A stretch of DNA of 64,000 bases from Kitasatospora phosalacinea (GTDB lineage: Bacteria > Actinomycetota > Actinomycetes > Streptomycetales > Streptomycetaceae), in the NCBI RefSeq assembly GCF_000716545.1, contig NZ_JNWZ01000010.1:50561-114560 (forward strand), given 5' to 3'. Of this stretch, positions 1-7,865 are shown piece after piece. The translations under genes were made by a program, and so were the position numbers. How positions within the stretch are numbered: position 1 is the first letter of the stretch; each line of letters starts with the position of its first letter. The notes below the pieces were generated by a model that ran no database searches, had not been told where the DNA came from, and saw only the letters and a list, made by a program, of their open reading frames with translations.

Positions 1-5
1 TCCGG

Positions 6-761
6 ATGCTCTCCGAGGTGACGGCCGTCCGCTACGCGGCGCCGCTGCGCGAAGGCGGTTCGATGCCCGGCCTGGTCGAGGCCGACGACCGCCGCCTGTA
101 CGTCCTGAAGTGGGTCGGCGCGGCCCAGGGCCGCAAGGCGCTGGTGGCCGAGGTGCTGGCCGGCGAACTCGGCCGCCGGCTCGGCCTGCCGGTGCCCGAA
201 CTCGCCCTGGTCGACCTGGACCCGGTGCTCGCCCGCAGCGAGCCCGAGGTCCAGATCCAGGACCAGATGCGGGCCAGCGGCGGCACCAACCTCGGCATGG
301 CGTACGTCTCCGGGGCGCTGAACTTCGACCCGCTCTGCTTCGAGGTGGAGGACGCCTCCGCCGCCCGGGTGCTCTGGTTCGACGCCCTGATCGGCAACGT
401 CGACCGCTCCTGGCGCAACCCCAACCTGCTGGTCGCGGCCGGCGGGCTGCGACTGATCGACCACGGCGCCAGCCTGATCTTCCACCACAGCTGGCCGGGC
501 GCCGAGAAGTGGCGCCGCAAGCCCTACGACGCCTCCGACCACGCGCTGCGGCACGCCGCCGCCCACCTGCCGGACGTCGACGCCGAACTCGCCGAACTCG
601 CCGAGCAGGCGCTGCCCGCCGCCGTCGCCGCCGTCCCGGACGTCTGGCTGGCCGACGAGCCCGGCTTCGACACCCCCGGGGACGTCCGCGCCGCGTACAC
701 CGCACAGCTCACCGCCCGCCTCGCCGGGCCCCGCGACTGGCTCCCGGAGGTGGCGTCCTGA
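6..761 (+). CDS. HipA-like kinase family protein
   Basis: Predicted cytoplasmic protein kinase-like enzyme of the short HipA_2 type (about 250 aa, against about 440 for classical HipA). Seen: a Lys in the N-lobe (about K35), a catalytic-loop-like GNVDRSWRNPN at residues 130-140 with candidate catalytic D133 preceded by D126, and an IDHGAS segment near D152 that would correspond to the metal-binding Asp. It overlaps the next gene (DUF3037) in an ATGA-type arrangement, so the two are translationally coupled. Only five bases precede the ATG, so an upstream start cannot be excluded, although the N-terminus looks natural. The substrate is unknown. The kinase fold is well supported; a toxin role is inference. 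Confidence 0.8.
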   Translation: MLSEVTAVRYAAPLREGGSMPGLVEADDRRLYVLKWVGAAQGRKALVAEVLAGELGRRLGLPVPELALVDLDPVLARSEPEVQIQDQMRASGGTNLGMAYVSGALNFDPLCFEVEDASAARVLWFDALIGNVDRSWRNPNLLVAAGGLRLIDHGASLIFHHSWPGAEKWRRKPYDASDHALRHAAAHLPDVDAELAELAEQALPAAVAAVPDVWLADEPGFDTPGDVRAAYTAQLTARLAGPRDWLPEVAS

Positions 762-1165
762 TGGAGGACCGGCCCGCCCGCGAACAACCCCGCCACGACT
801 ACGAGTACGCGCTGATCCGGGCCATCCCCCGGGTCGAGCGCGGCGAGTGCGTCAACATCGGCGTCCTGCTGTACTGCCGGGGCGCCGACTACCTGGGCGC
901 CCGCACCCACCTCGACCAGGGCCGGCTGCTGGCGCTGGACGCGCTGGCCGACGTGGCGGGCGTGCGGCGCGCGCTGCGCGGCATCGAGGCGGTCTGCGCG
1001 GGCGGCGAGGCCGCCGGGCCGGCCGCCCGGGACAGCGCCGGGCAGCGCTTCCGCTGGCTCACCGCCCCGCGCAGCGCCGTCGTCCAGCCCGGCCCGGTGC
1101 ACACCGGGCTGACCGCCGACCCGGGCGCGGAACTGCACCACCTGTTCGACCGCCTGGTCCTCTGA
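761..1165 (+). CDS. DUF3037 domain-containing protein
   Basis: A 134-aa protein matching DUF3037: an N-terminal YEYALIRAIPR strand, then RGECVNIGVLLYC, typical of the family. No catalytic residues are assigned. The ATG shares its A with the stop codon of the upstream HipA-like kinase, implying coupled translation and probably joint function. From memory, HipA_2 and DUF3037 genes are frequent neighbours in bacteria. The role is unknown; a regulator or substrate-recognition partner of the kinase is a guess. Confidence 0.8.
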   Translation: MEDRPAREQPRHDYEYALIRAIPRVERGECVNIGVLLYCRGADYLGARTHLDQGRLLALDALADVAGVRRALRGIEAVCAGGEAAGPAARDSAGQRFRWLTAPRSAVVQPGPVHTGLTADPGAELHHLFDRLVL

Positions 1166-1257
1166 ACGCCGCCACCGGACGGGCGGGCACGAGCCGTCCA
1201 CCGGATCCGCAAACTACTTGCCGGATTCAATACTGGAGCTGCTGAAACGAATGGGCG

Positions 1258-1263
1258 TACCCT
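1258..1263 (+). promoter_or_regulatory. -10-like hexamer of leaderless MarR gene
   Basis: TACCCT lies 7 nt before the ATG at 1271 and there is no Shine-Dalgarno sequence, so the mRNA probably begins at or next to the start codon. Confidence 0.45.
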
Positions 1264-1270
1264 GACCGCC

Positions 1271-1720
1271 ATGGCCAGCAACACAGGCACCGGCACCACC
1301 GGCACCGCACCCTCCACCACCGACCTGATGGAGCAGATCGCGGCCGTCGGCGCCGCCTACTTCCAGGACTTCGCCGTCGCCGCGGCCCGCCACGGCCTCA
1401 GCTCCTCGCAGGCCAAGGCGCTCAAGGCGGTCCTCGAACCCGTCCCGATGCGCGCCCTGGCCGGCCGGCTCGGCTGCGACGCCTCCAACGTCACCGGCAT
1501 CGTCGACCGCCTCGAAGCGCTCGGCTACGCCCACCGCGAAGCCGCCGCCGCCGACCGCCGGGTCAAGATCGTCACCATCACCGACCAGGGCCGCGACGTC
1601 CTCGACCGGATCCGCGCCGACATGACCCGCGCCCACGCCGCCTTCGACAGCCTCGACCCCGACCAGCGCGCCGCCCTCTCCGGCCTCTGCGACCAGGTCC
1701 TCCCGCTGCTGCGCCCGTGA
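1271..1720 (+). CDS. MarR family transcriptional regulator
   Basis: A 149-aa winged-helix regulator. Residues about 60-105 form the helix-turn-helix and wing: a MRALAGRLGCDASNVTGIVDRL recognition region, followed by AADRRVKIVTITDQG as the beta-hairpin wing with the family DRR signature. N- and C-terminal helices would form the dimer interface. It probably acts as a homodimeric repressor of itself or neighbours; no ligand can be deduced. The gene is monocistronic-looking with a leaderless-type start. Confidence 0.9.
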   Translation: MASNTGTGTTGTAPSTTDLMEQIAAVGAAYFQDFAVAAARHGLSSSQAKALKAVLEPVPMRALAGRLGCDASNVTGIVDRLEALGYAHREAAAADRRVKIVTITDQGRDVLDRIRADMTRAHAAFDSLDPDQRAALSGLCDQVLPLLRP

Positions 1721-1749
1721 CCGTCGGTGGCGTGCCGTACGCTCACCGG

Positions 1750-2655
1750 ATGCACCAGGCGAACGGATGGACCGCCACCGGGCTGCGCTGGCACGACGGC
1801 GCGCCCCGACTCACCGCCACCGACGGCAGCCGCCGCCACGACCGGCCGCTCGGCGACGGCACCCCCGTCGCCTGGCGGATCACCGGCCCGCGCTGCTGCA
1901 CCGGCGCCCACACCGAGCGCGGCCACCGCCCCTGCCCGCACCGCGCCACCGTCCCGCCCGAGGGCACCGTCAGCCAGTGCCCGGGCTGCCAGAACGCCGA
2001 CCGCGGCCTGCAACTCGCCCGCGACCGGATCCTCGACGACGGCCGCGAGTACCGCCTCTACCTCGCCTGGTTCGCCCCCGGCCTGCTCAAGGTCGGCCTC
2101 ACCGCCACCGAGCGCGGCACCGCCCGCCTGCTCGAACAGGCCGCCCTCACCTGGACGTTCGTCGCCCACGGCCCGCTGCCCGCCGTCCGCCGCGCCGAAC
2201 TCGCCCTCGCCCACGCCAAACTGGCCCGCGAACGGATCCCCGCCGCCGCCAAGTACCCCGCCTGGTGGGGCCTGCCCGCCCCCGCCGAACGGCACGACGC
2301 GCTCACCGCCGCCCGCACCCGCGCCCACCGCCTGCTCGCCGAGCACGAGCAGCTCACCCTGCTGCCCGACCACCCGGTCACCGACCAGGTCGAGCTGTAC
2401 GGCCTCACCGACGGCGCCCCCGACCACTACCAGCAGGTCAAGGCGCTCGCCGACGGCGCCCGCCTGGCCGGCCGGCTGCGCCGCCCCATCGGCGGCCACC
2501 TCTTCCTCGACCGGCCCGACGGCCCCCCGCTGCTGCTCGACACCCGCCTGCTCACCGGCTGGACGCTGCACGCCGACCCCGCCGTCACCGCCTGCGACGG
2601 CCTGACCCTGCTCCCCAGGGCCCGCCCCGCCGCCGAACAGGACGCCCTGTTCTGA
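1750..2655 (+). CDS. DUF2797 domain-containing protein
   Basis: A 301-aa cytoplasmic protein. The N-terminal third holds a Cys/His cluster (RCCTGAHTERGHRPCPH, then QCPGCQN) that looks metal-binding. It is followed by YRLYLAWFAPGLLKVGLT, which resembles the start of a GIY-YIG-like fold. This layout is characteristic of DUF2797. The ATG at 1750 is preferred over an in-frame GTG 33 nt upstream because a TACGCT -10-like hexamer sits 6 nt before it, and the upstream codons would overlap the MarR gene. Function is unknown; a nucleic-acid-related role is inference from the fold resemblance. Confidence 0.75.
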   Translation: MHQANGWTATGLRWHDGAPRLTATDGSRRHDRPLGDGTPVAWRITGPRCCTGAHTERGHRPCPHRATVPPEGTVSQCPGCQNADRGLQLARDRILDDGREYRLYLAWFAPGLLKVGLTATERGTARLLEQAALTWTFVAHGPLPAVRRAELALAHAKLARERIPAAAKYPAWWGLPAPAERHDALTAARTRAHRLLAEHEQLTLLPDHPVTDQVELYGLTDGAPDHYQQVKALADGARLAGRLRRPIGGHLFLDRPDGPPLLLDTRLLTGWTLHADPAVTACDGLTLLPRARPAAEQDALF

Positions 2656-2677
2656 GCCGCCCCCGCCCCGCCCCCGG

Positions 2678-3034
2678 TCAGCCCTTCTTCCGGGCCTCCT
2701 GCTTCTGCCGCGCCCCCAGCGCCGCCAACGCCATGTCCTGCGCCTGCGACTTCAGGTTCTTGTAGCCGTACCCGCGCTCCGTCAACCACAGCTCCGCCGC
2801 CGTCTCGGCCCGCACCGACGCCGCCACCACGTCCTCCTCCGCCTCCCCGTGCTCCAGGAACCGGAAGGTGAAGAACGGCCGCGCCGACAGGTCGTACGTC
2901 AGGTGCCCCTCCTCGCTGAACTCCGCCCGCAGCACGTCGTGCTCGGCGGCCTCGGCCTGCAACTCGGCCCGCTGCTCGTCGGTCAGGCCGTCGAAGGAGC
3001 CACGGACCGTGATCCGGAAGGTGCGCTTGGTCAT
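2678..3034 (-). CDS. DUF6204 family protein
   Basis: A 118-aa soluble protein that begins TKRTFRITVRGSFDGL and contains a central FTFRFLEHGEAEEDVV segment, matching the small actinobacterial DUF6204 family. No signal peptide, membrane helix or catalytic motif is visible. It converges on the DUF2797 gene (22 bp apart). The fold is probably a small alpha/beta ferredoxin-like domain, but this is inference. Function unknown. Confidence 0.7.
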   Translation of the reverse strand: MTKRTFRITVRGSFDGLTDEQRAELQAEAAEHDVLRAEFSEEGHLTYDLSARPFFTFRFLEHGEAEEDVVAASVRAETAAELWLTERGYGYKNLKSQAQDMALAALGARQKQEARKKG

Positions 3035-3207
3035 GCCCGGACCCTAACCCGCCGGCCCGCCGCCGCTCACCCGGATTTCCGCCCCGGCCGCCCGGTCGAG
3101 CGCGGCGCGGGCCCCGGTGCGGACCCCGGCGCGGGTGGTGTCCTGGCGGGCGTGGAGGGCGGACGCGCTTCGTCCCGGCCCGAGCCGGACTGTTAGGCTT
3201 GCGAAAC

Positions 3208-4638
3208 GTGAGCGCGAAGCCCAAGATCCCCAATGTCCTGGCCTCCCGGTACGCCTCGGCGACCCTGGCCCAGCTGTGGTCCCCCGAGCACAAGGTGGTC
3301 CTGGAGCGCCACCTGTGGCTGGCCGTCCTCAAGGCGCAGCAGGACCTCGGCATCGAGGTGCCGCCCACCGCGATCGCCGACTACGAGCGGGTGGTGGACC
3401 AGGTCGACCTGGCGTCCATCGCCGAGCGCGAGAAGGTCACCCGGCACGACGTGAAGGCCCGGATCGAGGAGTTCTCCGAGCTCGCCGGGCACGAGCAGAT
3501 CCACAAGGGCATGACCTCGCGCGACCTCACCGAGAACGTCGAGCAGCTGCAGATCCGCCAGTCGCTGGAGCACGTCCGCGACCGCACGGTGGCCGTCCTG
3601 GTCCGCCTCGGCCGCCTCGCCGCCCAGTACGGCGAGCTGGTCATGGCCGGCCGCTCGCACAACGTCGCCGCCCAGGCCACCACCCTCGGCAAGCGCTTCG
3701 CCACCGCCGCCGACGAGGTCCTGGTCGCCTTCGTCCGGCTGGAGGAGCTGATCGCCCGCTACCCGCTGCGCGGCATCAAGGGCCCGGTCGGCACCGCCCA
3801 GGACATGCTCGACCTGCTGGGCGGGGACGCCGACAAGCTCGCCGAGCTGGAGCGCCGGGTGGCCGGCCACCTCGGCTTCGAGAACGTGTTCACCTCGGTC
3901 GGCCAGGTCTACCCGCGTTCGCTCGACTACGACGTGGTCTCCGCGCTCGTCCAGCTCGCCGCCGGCCCCTCCAGCCTGGCCAAGACCATCCGCCTGATGG
4001 CCGGCCACGAGCTGGTCACCGAGGGCTTCAAGGCCGGCCAGGTCGGCTCCTCGGCGATGCCGCACAAGATGAACACCCGCTCCTGCGAGCGCGTCAACGG
4101 CCTGGCCGTCATCCTGCGCGGCTACGCCTCGATGACCGCCGAGCTCGGCGGCGACCAGTGGAACGAGGGCGACGTCTCCTGCTCCGTGGTCCGCCGGGTC
4201 GCCCTGCCGGACGCGTTCTTCGCCTTCGACGGCCTGCTGGAGACCTTCCTGACCGTCCTGGACGAGTTCGGCGCCTTCCCCGCCGTCATCGAGGCCGAGC
4301 TGGACCGCTACCTGCCGTTCCTGGCCACCACCAAGGTCCTGATGGGCGCGGTCCGGGCCGGCGTCGGCCGCGAGACCGCCCACGAGGTCATCAAGGAGCA
4401 CGCGGTGAACGCCGCGCTCGCCATGCGCGAGGGCGCCCGCGAGAACACCCTGGTGCCCGGCCTGGCCGCCGACCCGCGCATCCCGCTCGACCACGCCGCC
4501 CTCGACGCCCTGCTGGCCGACCGCCTCTCCTTCACCGGTGCCGCCGCCGCCCAGGTCGGCGAACTCGTCCGCCGCGTCGAGGAGGTCGCCGCCGCCCACC
4601 CGGAGGCCGCCAAGTACGCGCCCGGCGACATCCTCTGA
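3208..4638 (+). CDS. purB: Adenylosuccinate lyase
   Basis: A 476-aa homotetrameric enzyme of purine synthesis that cleaves SAICAR to AICAR and adenylosuccinate to AMP, each time releasing fumarate. Seen: fumarase/aspartase-superfamily features, including TSRDLTEN (about residues 107-114), the AGRSHNVAAQATT region with the catalytic His, and the flexible signature loop GSSAMPHKMN (about 280-290). The GTG at 3208 gives the usual actinobacterial N-terminus (SAKPKIPNVLASRY), while the in-frame TTG at 3199 overlaps the -10-like TAGGCT (3194-3199). No other purine gene is nearby. It is followed by a strong hairpin at 4655-4695. Confidence 0.97.
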   Translation: MSAKPKIPNVLASRYASATLAQLWSPEHKVVLERHLWLAVLKAQQDLGIEVPPTAIADYERVVDQVDLASIAEREKVTRHDVKARIEEFSELAGHEQIHKGMTSRDLTENVEQLQIRQSLEHVRDRTVAVLVRLGRLAAQYGELVMAGRSHNVAAQATTLGKRFATAADEVLVAFVRLEELIARYPLRGIKGPVGTAQDMLDLLGGDADKLAELERRVAGHLGFENVFTSVGQVYPRSLDYDVVSALVQLAAGPSSLAKTIRLMAGHELVTEGFKAGQVGSSAMPHKMNTRSCERVNGLAVILRGYASMTAELGGDQWNEGDVSCSVVRRVALPDAFFAFDGLLETFLTVLDEFGAFPAVIEAELDRYLPFLATTKVLMGAVRAGVGRETAHEVIKEHAVNAALAMREGARENTLVPGLAADPRIPLDHAALDALLADRLSFTGAAAAQVGELVRRVEEVAAAHPEAAKYAPGDIL

Positions 4639-4654
4639 CGCCCTGCGGGCCCTC

Positions 4655-4695
4655 CCCGCGGCCCGCCCCGGAACAGCTCCGGGGCGGGCCGCGGG
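4655..4695 (+). terminator. Hairpin terminator after purB
   Basis: Perfect inverted repeat: 18-bp arms at 4655-4672 and 4678-4695 with a 5-nt loop, starting 16 nt after the purB stop. There is no U-tract, as is usual in high-GC actinomycetes. Confidence 0.75.
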
Positions 4696-4726
4696 CCGTC
4701 GTGGCGCGGCGGTTAGGGTCGGTGCC

Positions 4727-5215
4727 ATGCCTGCTGCCACCGAACCCCGCCCCGCCCACGTCCTGCGCACCGCGACCCGGGCCGACCTGCCCGCGGTGCT
4801 GGCCCTACTCGCCGACGAGGAGCGGGTGGTGGACCCGTCGGCGGTGGTGGTGACGCAGGCGTACGAGCGCGCCTTCGCGGCGATCGACGCGGACCCGCGC
4901 AACGAACTGCTGGTCCTGGTGGACGGCGGCGGCACGGCGCTGGGCTGCCTGCAGGCGACGTACATCCCGGGGCTCGGCAACGGCGGCGAGGAGCGGGCCC
5001 TGGTCGAGGCGGTGCGCGTCCGCGCGGACCGGCGCGGGGAGGGCCTCGGCCGGAGCATGATGGAGCAGGTGATCGCCAGGGCCCGCGCCCGCGGCTGCGC
5101 GCTGGTGCAACTGACCAGCCACAAGCGGCGCGGGGACGCGCACCGCTTCTACGCCGCGCTGGGCTTCGCCCGCAGCCACGAAGGGTTCAAACTCGCGCTC
5201 CAGGACCGTTCCTAG
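4727..5215 (+). CDS. GNAT family N-acetyltransferase
   Basis: A 162-aa acetyl-CoA-dependent acyltransferase. Motif A is RADRRGEGLGRSMMEQVI (acetyl-CoA pyrophosphate loop R/Q-x-x-G-x-G/A), followed by GCALVQLTSHKRRGDAHRFYAALGF, the motif B tail common in amino-acid-like acetyltransferases. The start at 4727 is chosen because TAGGGT sits 7 nt upstream and the longer frame runs into the purB terminator and 3' end. The substrate cannot be deduced. Confidence 0.88.
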   Translation: MPAATEPRPAHVLRTATRADLPAVLALLADEERVVDPSAVVVTQAYERAFAAIDADPRNELLVLVDGGGTALGCLQATYIPGLGNGGEERALVEAVRVRADRRGEGLGRSMMEQVIARARARGCALVQLTSHKRRGDAHRFYAALGFARSHEGFKLALQDRS

Positions 5216-5222
5216 GGCCGGG

Positions 5223-6701
5223 TCAGGCGCCGTCCTCGCCCGGGTGGATCGGGGGCGTGGTCGGGGCGCAGTACCAGTCGCAGTCGGGTTCGGCGACCGG
5301 GTGCGGCGGGGTGAGGGCGTCGGAGCGGACGGTGGCGAAGGCCAGGGCGGCGCCGGTGGCGAGCAGGGCGGCGCAGATCAGCATGGCGGTGCCGAAGGCG
5401 GCGTCGACCTCGGCCGGGACGCGGTAGGCGTCGCCGCTCAGGCCCGACAGCGGGGGGATCGCGGCGACCGCGAACAGGCCCGCCGCCCGGGCGGCCGCGT
5501 TGTTGACGCCCGAGGCGATGCCGGCCCGGCGGACGTCCACGGCGGCCAGCACGGTCGCGGTCAGCGGCGCGACCAGCAGCGTCATCCCGGCGCCCTGCAC
5601 GGTGACGGCCGGCAGCACGTCCAGCCAGTAGCTCGCGCCGGGCCCGATCCGCAGCATCAGCAGCACCCCGGCGGCCACCAGCAGCGGCCCCACCGTCAGC
5701 GGCAGCCGGGGCCCCACCGCCCGGCTCAGCCGTCCGGCCCGGCCGGAGAACAGCAGCATCAGCACCGTGATCGGCACCAGCGCGACCCCCGACAGCAGCG
5801 GCGTGAACCCGGCCACGACCTGCAACTGCACCGTCAGCAGCAGGAACACCCCGCTGAACGCCCCGTACACGCAGAGCGTGACCAGGTTGACCGAGGTGAA
5901 CAGCCGCGAACGGAACAGCGACAGCGGCAGCATCGGGTTCGCCGACCGGTGCTCGACCAGCACGAACGCCCCCGCCAGCGCCAGGCCCGCCACGGCGGCC
6001 AGCAGCGCGCCCGGGGTCAGCCCCGAGCCGGCCTCGGTCAGCGCGTAGGTGATCCCGGCCAGCGCCAGCGCCGCCAGCAGCGCGCCCAGCACGTCGAAGC
6101 GGCCGCTCGCGTCCGGGTCCCGGCTCTCCGGGACGTGCCGGGCGGTCACCGCGAGTACCACCGCCGCCAGCGGCAGGTTCAGCAGGAAGATCCACCGCCA
6201 GCCCGGGCCGTCCACCAGCCAGCCGCCCAGGAACGGCCCGACCGCCGCCGCGACCCCGCCCAGCCCCGACCAGGCGCCGACCGCGCCCGCCCGGTCCTCC
6301 TCGGCGAACACCGCCTGCAGCATCGCCAGCGAACCGGGCGTCAGCAGCGCCCCGCCCACTCCCTGCAACGCCCGTGCCAGCACCAGCAGTTCGACGTTCG
6401 GCGCGGCCGCGCACCCGGCCGAGGCGAGGGCGAACCAGCACACCCCCAGCAGGAACACCCGCCTGCGCCCGTAGCGGTCGCCGAGCGAACCGCCCAGCAG
6501 GATCAGCGCCGCCAGCGTCAGCATGTACGCGTTGACCGTCCACTGCAGCGCCGACAGGTCCGCGCCCAGGTCCGCGCCGATCCGCGGCAGCGCCACGTTC
6601 ACCACCGTGCCGTCCAGCATCGCCATGCCGGAGCCCAGCGCCGTCGCCGCCACCACCCACCGGCCGCGGCCCGTGCCGAGGCGGATCCCGTTGTCGCTCA
6701 C
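5223..6701 (-). CDS. MFS transporter, DHA2 (14-TM) drug:H+ antiporter type
   Basis: A 492-aa integral membrane protein of the EmrB/QacA (DHA2) group. Seen: the TM1 motif LDGTVVNVALPRI, MFS motif A GGSLGDRYGRRRVF between TM2 and TM3, an LARALQGVGGALLTPGSLA TM4 motif C-like segment, and about 14 hydrophobic stretches. It probably exports drugs or other small hydrophobic compounds using the proton gradient. The start is a GTG; a GACACT hexamer 6 nt before it may be a leaderless -10. It lies in the same direction as, and 64 bp downstream of, the diiron oxygenase gene, so export of that enzyme's product is possible but unproven. Confidence 0.92.
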   Translation of the reverse strand: MSDNGIRLGTGRGRWVVAATALGSGMAMLDGTVVNVALPRIGADLGADLSALQWTVNAYMLTLAALILLGGSLGDRYGRRRVFLLGVCWFALASAGCAAAPNVELLVLARALQGVGGALLTPGSLAMLQAVFAEEDRAGAVGAWSGLGGVAAAVGPFLGGWLVDGPGWRWIFLLNLPLAAVVLAVTARHVPESRDPDASGRFDVLGALLAALALAGITYALTEAGSGLTPGALLAAVAGLALAGAFVLVEHRSANPMLPLSLFRSRLFTSVNLVTLCVYGAFSGVFLLLTVQLQVVAGFTPLLSGVALVPITVLMLLFSGRAGRLSRAVGPRLPLTVGPLLVAAGVLLMLRIGPGASYWLDVLPAVTVQGAGMTLLVAPLTATVLAAVDVRRAGIASGVNNAAARAAGLFAVAAIPPLSGLSGDAYRVPAEVDAAFGTAMLICAALLATGAALAFATVRSDALTPPHPVAEPDCDWYCAPTTPPIHPGEDGA

Positions 6702-6765
6702 GCTCCGAGTGTCCGGCAGGAGGGCGCGCGGCCGGGCGACCGGCGCGCAGGCGGCCGACGGCCGG

Positions 6766-7710
6766 TCAGGGCAGCAGCGAGGCGCGCCGCCAGGCGCGGG
6801 CGGTGGCCGGGGTGAGGACGCCCAGGTCGGCGAAGAACTCCAGCGCCTTGCGGGCCCAGTCGATCCGGGCCTGCCGCCAGTACGGGTTGGCCTCGGCCGC
6901 CCGGCGGGCCTCGGCCGGGTCGAGACCGGCCAGCGCGTACACCCGGGGGTGCACGATCTCGGCCACCGCCTGCCGGGCCAGCAGCGCCAGCGCCCGCCGG
7001 AAGACCGCCCGCCGGGCCTGCGTCATCGCCGCCCAGCGCCGTTCCAGCTCCGGCTTGGCGTAGCCGATGTGCCGGGCCTCCTCGACCACGTGGATCCGGG
7101 CCACCGAGCGGGCCAGCGGCTGCAGCGACTCGTCGCGGATCATCTCGCGCTGCATCGCGTCGGTGAACTCCTCGACGAAGATCGCCCCGGCGAAGGTCAT
7201 GGTGGTGTCGTTGAGCAGGAAGTGCAGCTTCCCCAGCCGGTCCGCGCGCCGGGTGGGCCGGGCTGACGGGTAGCCGGTCGCGGTGATGTAGCGGGCGAAC
7301 ATGGTGGAGTGCCGGCACTCGTCCGCCACCTCGGTCAGCGCGTACTGGGCGTGCCCGGTGGTCAGGTCGCCCGCGTAGACGTGCCGGATCAGGCCCTCCA
7401 TCAGCACCAGCTCGAACCAGATCCCGGCGGCCGTGGTGGACGCGAACTGGTGCACGCTCAGCCGGGCCCGCCCCCGCTCGTCCAGCCGCTCCCACAGCGG
7501 GGTGCCGTACAGCGCGACGCGGTGCGCGGGCAGCGCGTAGTGGTCCGGGTCGACGGGGGCGGACCAGTCGATCTCGGTGAGCGGGTCGTACGAGTGCTTG
7601 GCGGAGGCCCGCAGCAGGCGGGCGGCGTTGAGCTCGCGGTCGGCGTTGCGCTGCCGGGCGGGGGTCTGCGGCGGGAGGGGGGTCTGCGACGGGGCGGCGG
7701 TGTCGGACAC
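6766..7710 (-). CDS. AurF-like diiron oxygenase
   Basis: A 314-aa soluble ferritin-like enzyme of the p-aminobenzoate N-oxygenase (AurF) family. Metal-binding motifs are seen in order: FELVLMEGLI, EVADECRHS (ExxxH), FVEEFTDAMQ, and VVEEARHIGY (ExxxH), giving the expected Glu/His ligands for a dinuclear iron site. It may oxidise an amine or another substrate with O2. The GTG at 7710 is chosen: it follows the promoter at 7779-7757 directly, and the longer frame would translate the promoter itself. The family occurs in biosynthetic clusters but also as solitary genes, as here. Substrate unknown. Confidence 0.85.
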   Translation of the reverse strand: MSDTAAPSQTPLPPQTPARQRNADRELNAARLLRASAKHSYDPLTEIDWSAPVDPDHYALPAHRVALYGTPLWERLDERGRARLSVHQFASTTAAGIWFELVLMEGLIRHVYAGDLTTGHAQYALTEVADECRHSTMFARYITATGYPSARPTRRADRLGKLHFLLNDTTMTFAGAIFVEEFTDAMQREMIRDESLQPLARSVARIHVVEEARHIGYAKPELERRWAAMTQARRAVFRRALALLARQAVAEIVHPRVYALAGLDPAEARRAAEANPYWRQARIDWARKALEFFADLGVLTPATARAWRRASLLP

Positions 7711-7756
7711 GGGCGGGCTCCGGAGGGTGGGGGGCGACGGGGGCTCCGGGACGAGT

Positions 7757-7779
7757 AAACCAATGAGACAGACTGTCAA
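7757..7779 (-). promoter_or_regulatory. Promoter with operator dyad upstream of diiron oxygenase
   Basis: On the minus strand a perfect -35 TTGACA (7779-7774) is followed 14-17 nt later by TTTACT/ACTCGT as the -10 region. The -35 overlaps a perfect dyad GACAGACTGTC (7768-7778, arms of 5 bp), inside TGAGACAGACTGTCAA. This is the layout of a repressor-controlled promoter (TetR-like operator). The repressor is not adjacent. Confidence 0.55.
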
Positions 7780-7865
7780 CAAGGGGTCCGGGCAGATCGG
7801 CGGCCGTGCGTCCGCCCGCACCGAGCCCGCGTGCGGCTCCGCCCCGCCCCGCGCAGACTGGCCGC

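Noticed and set aside
3199..3207. TTG start for purB
   Set aside because: It coincides with the -10-like TAGGCT; the GTG at 3208 gives the conserved N-terminus.
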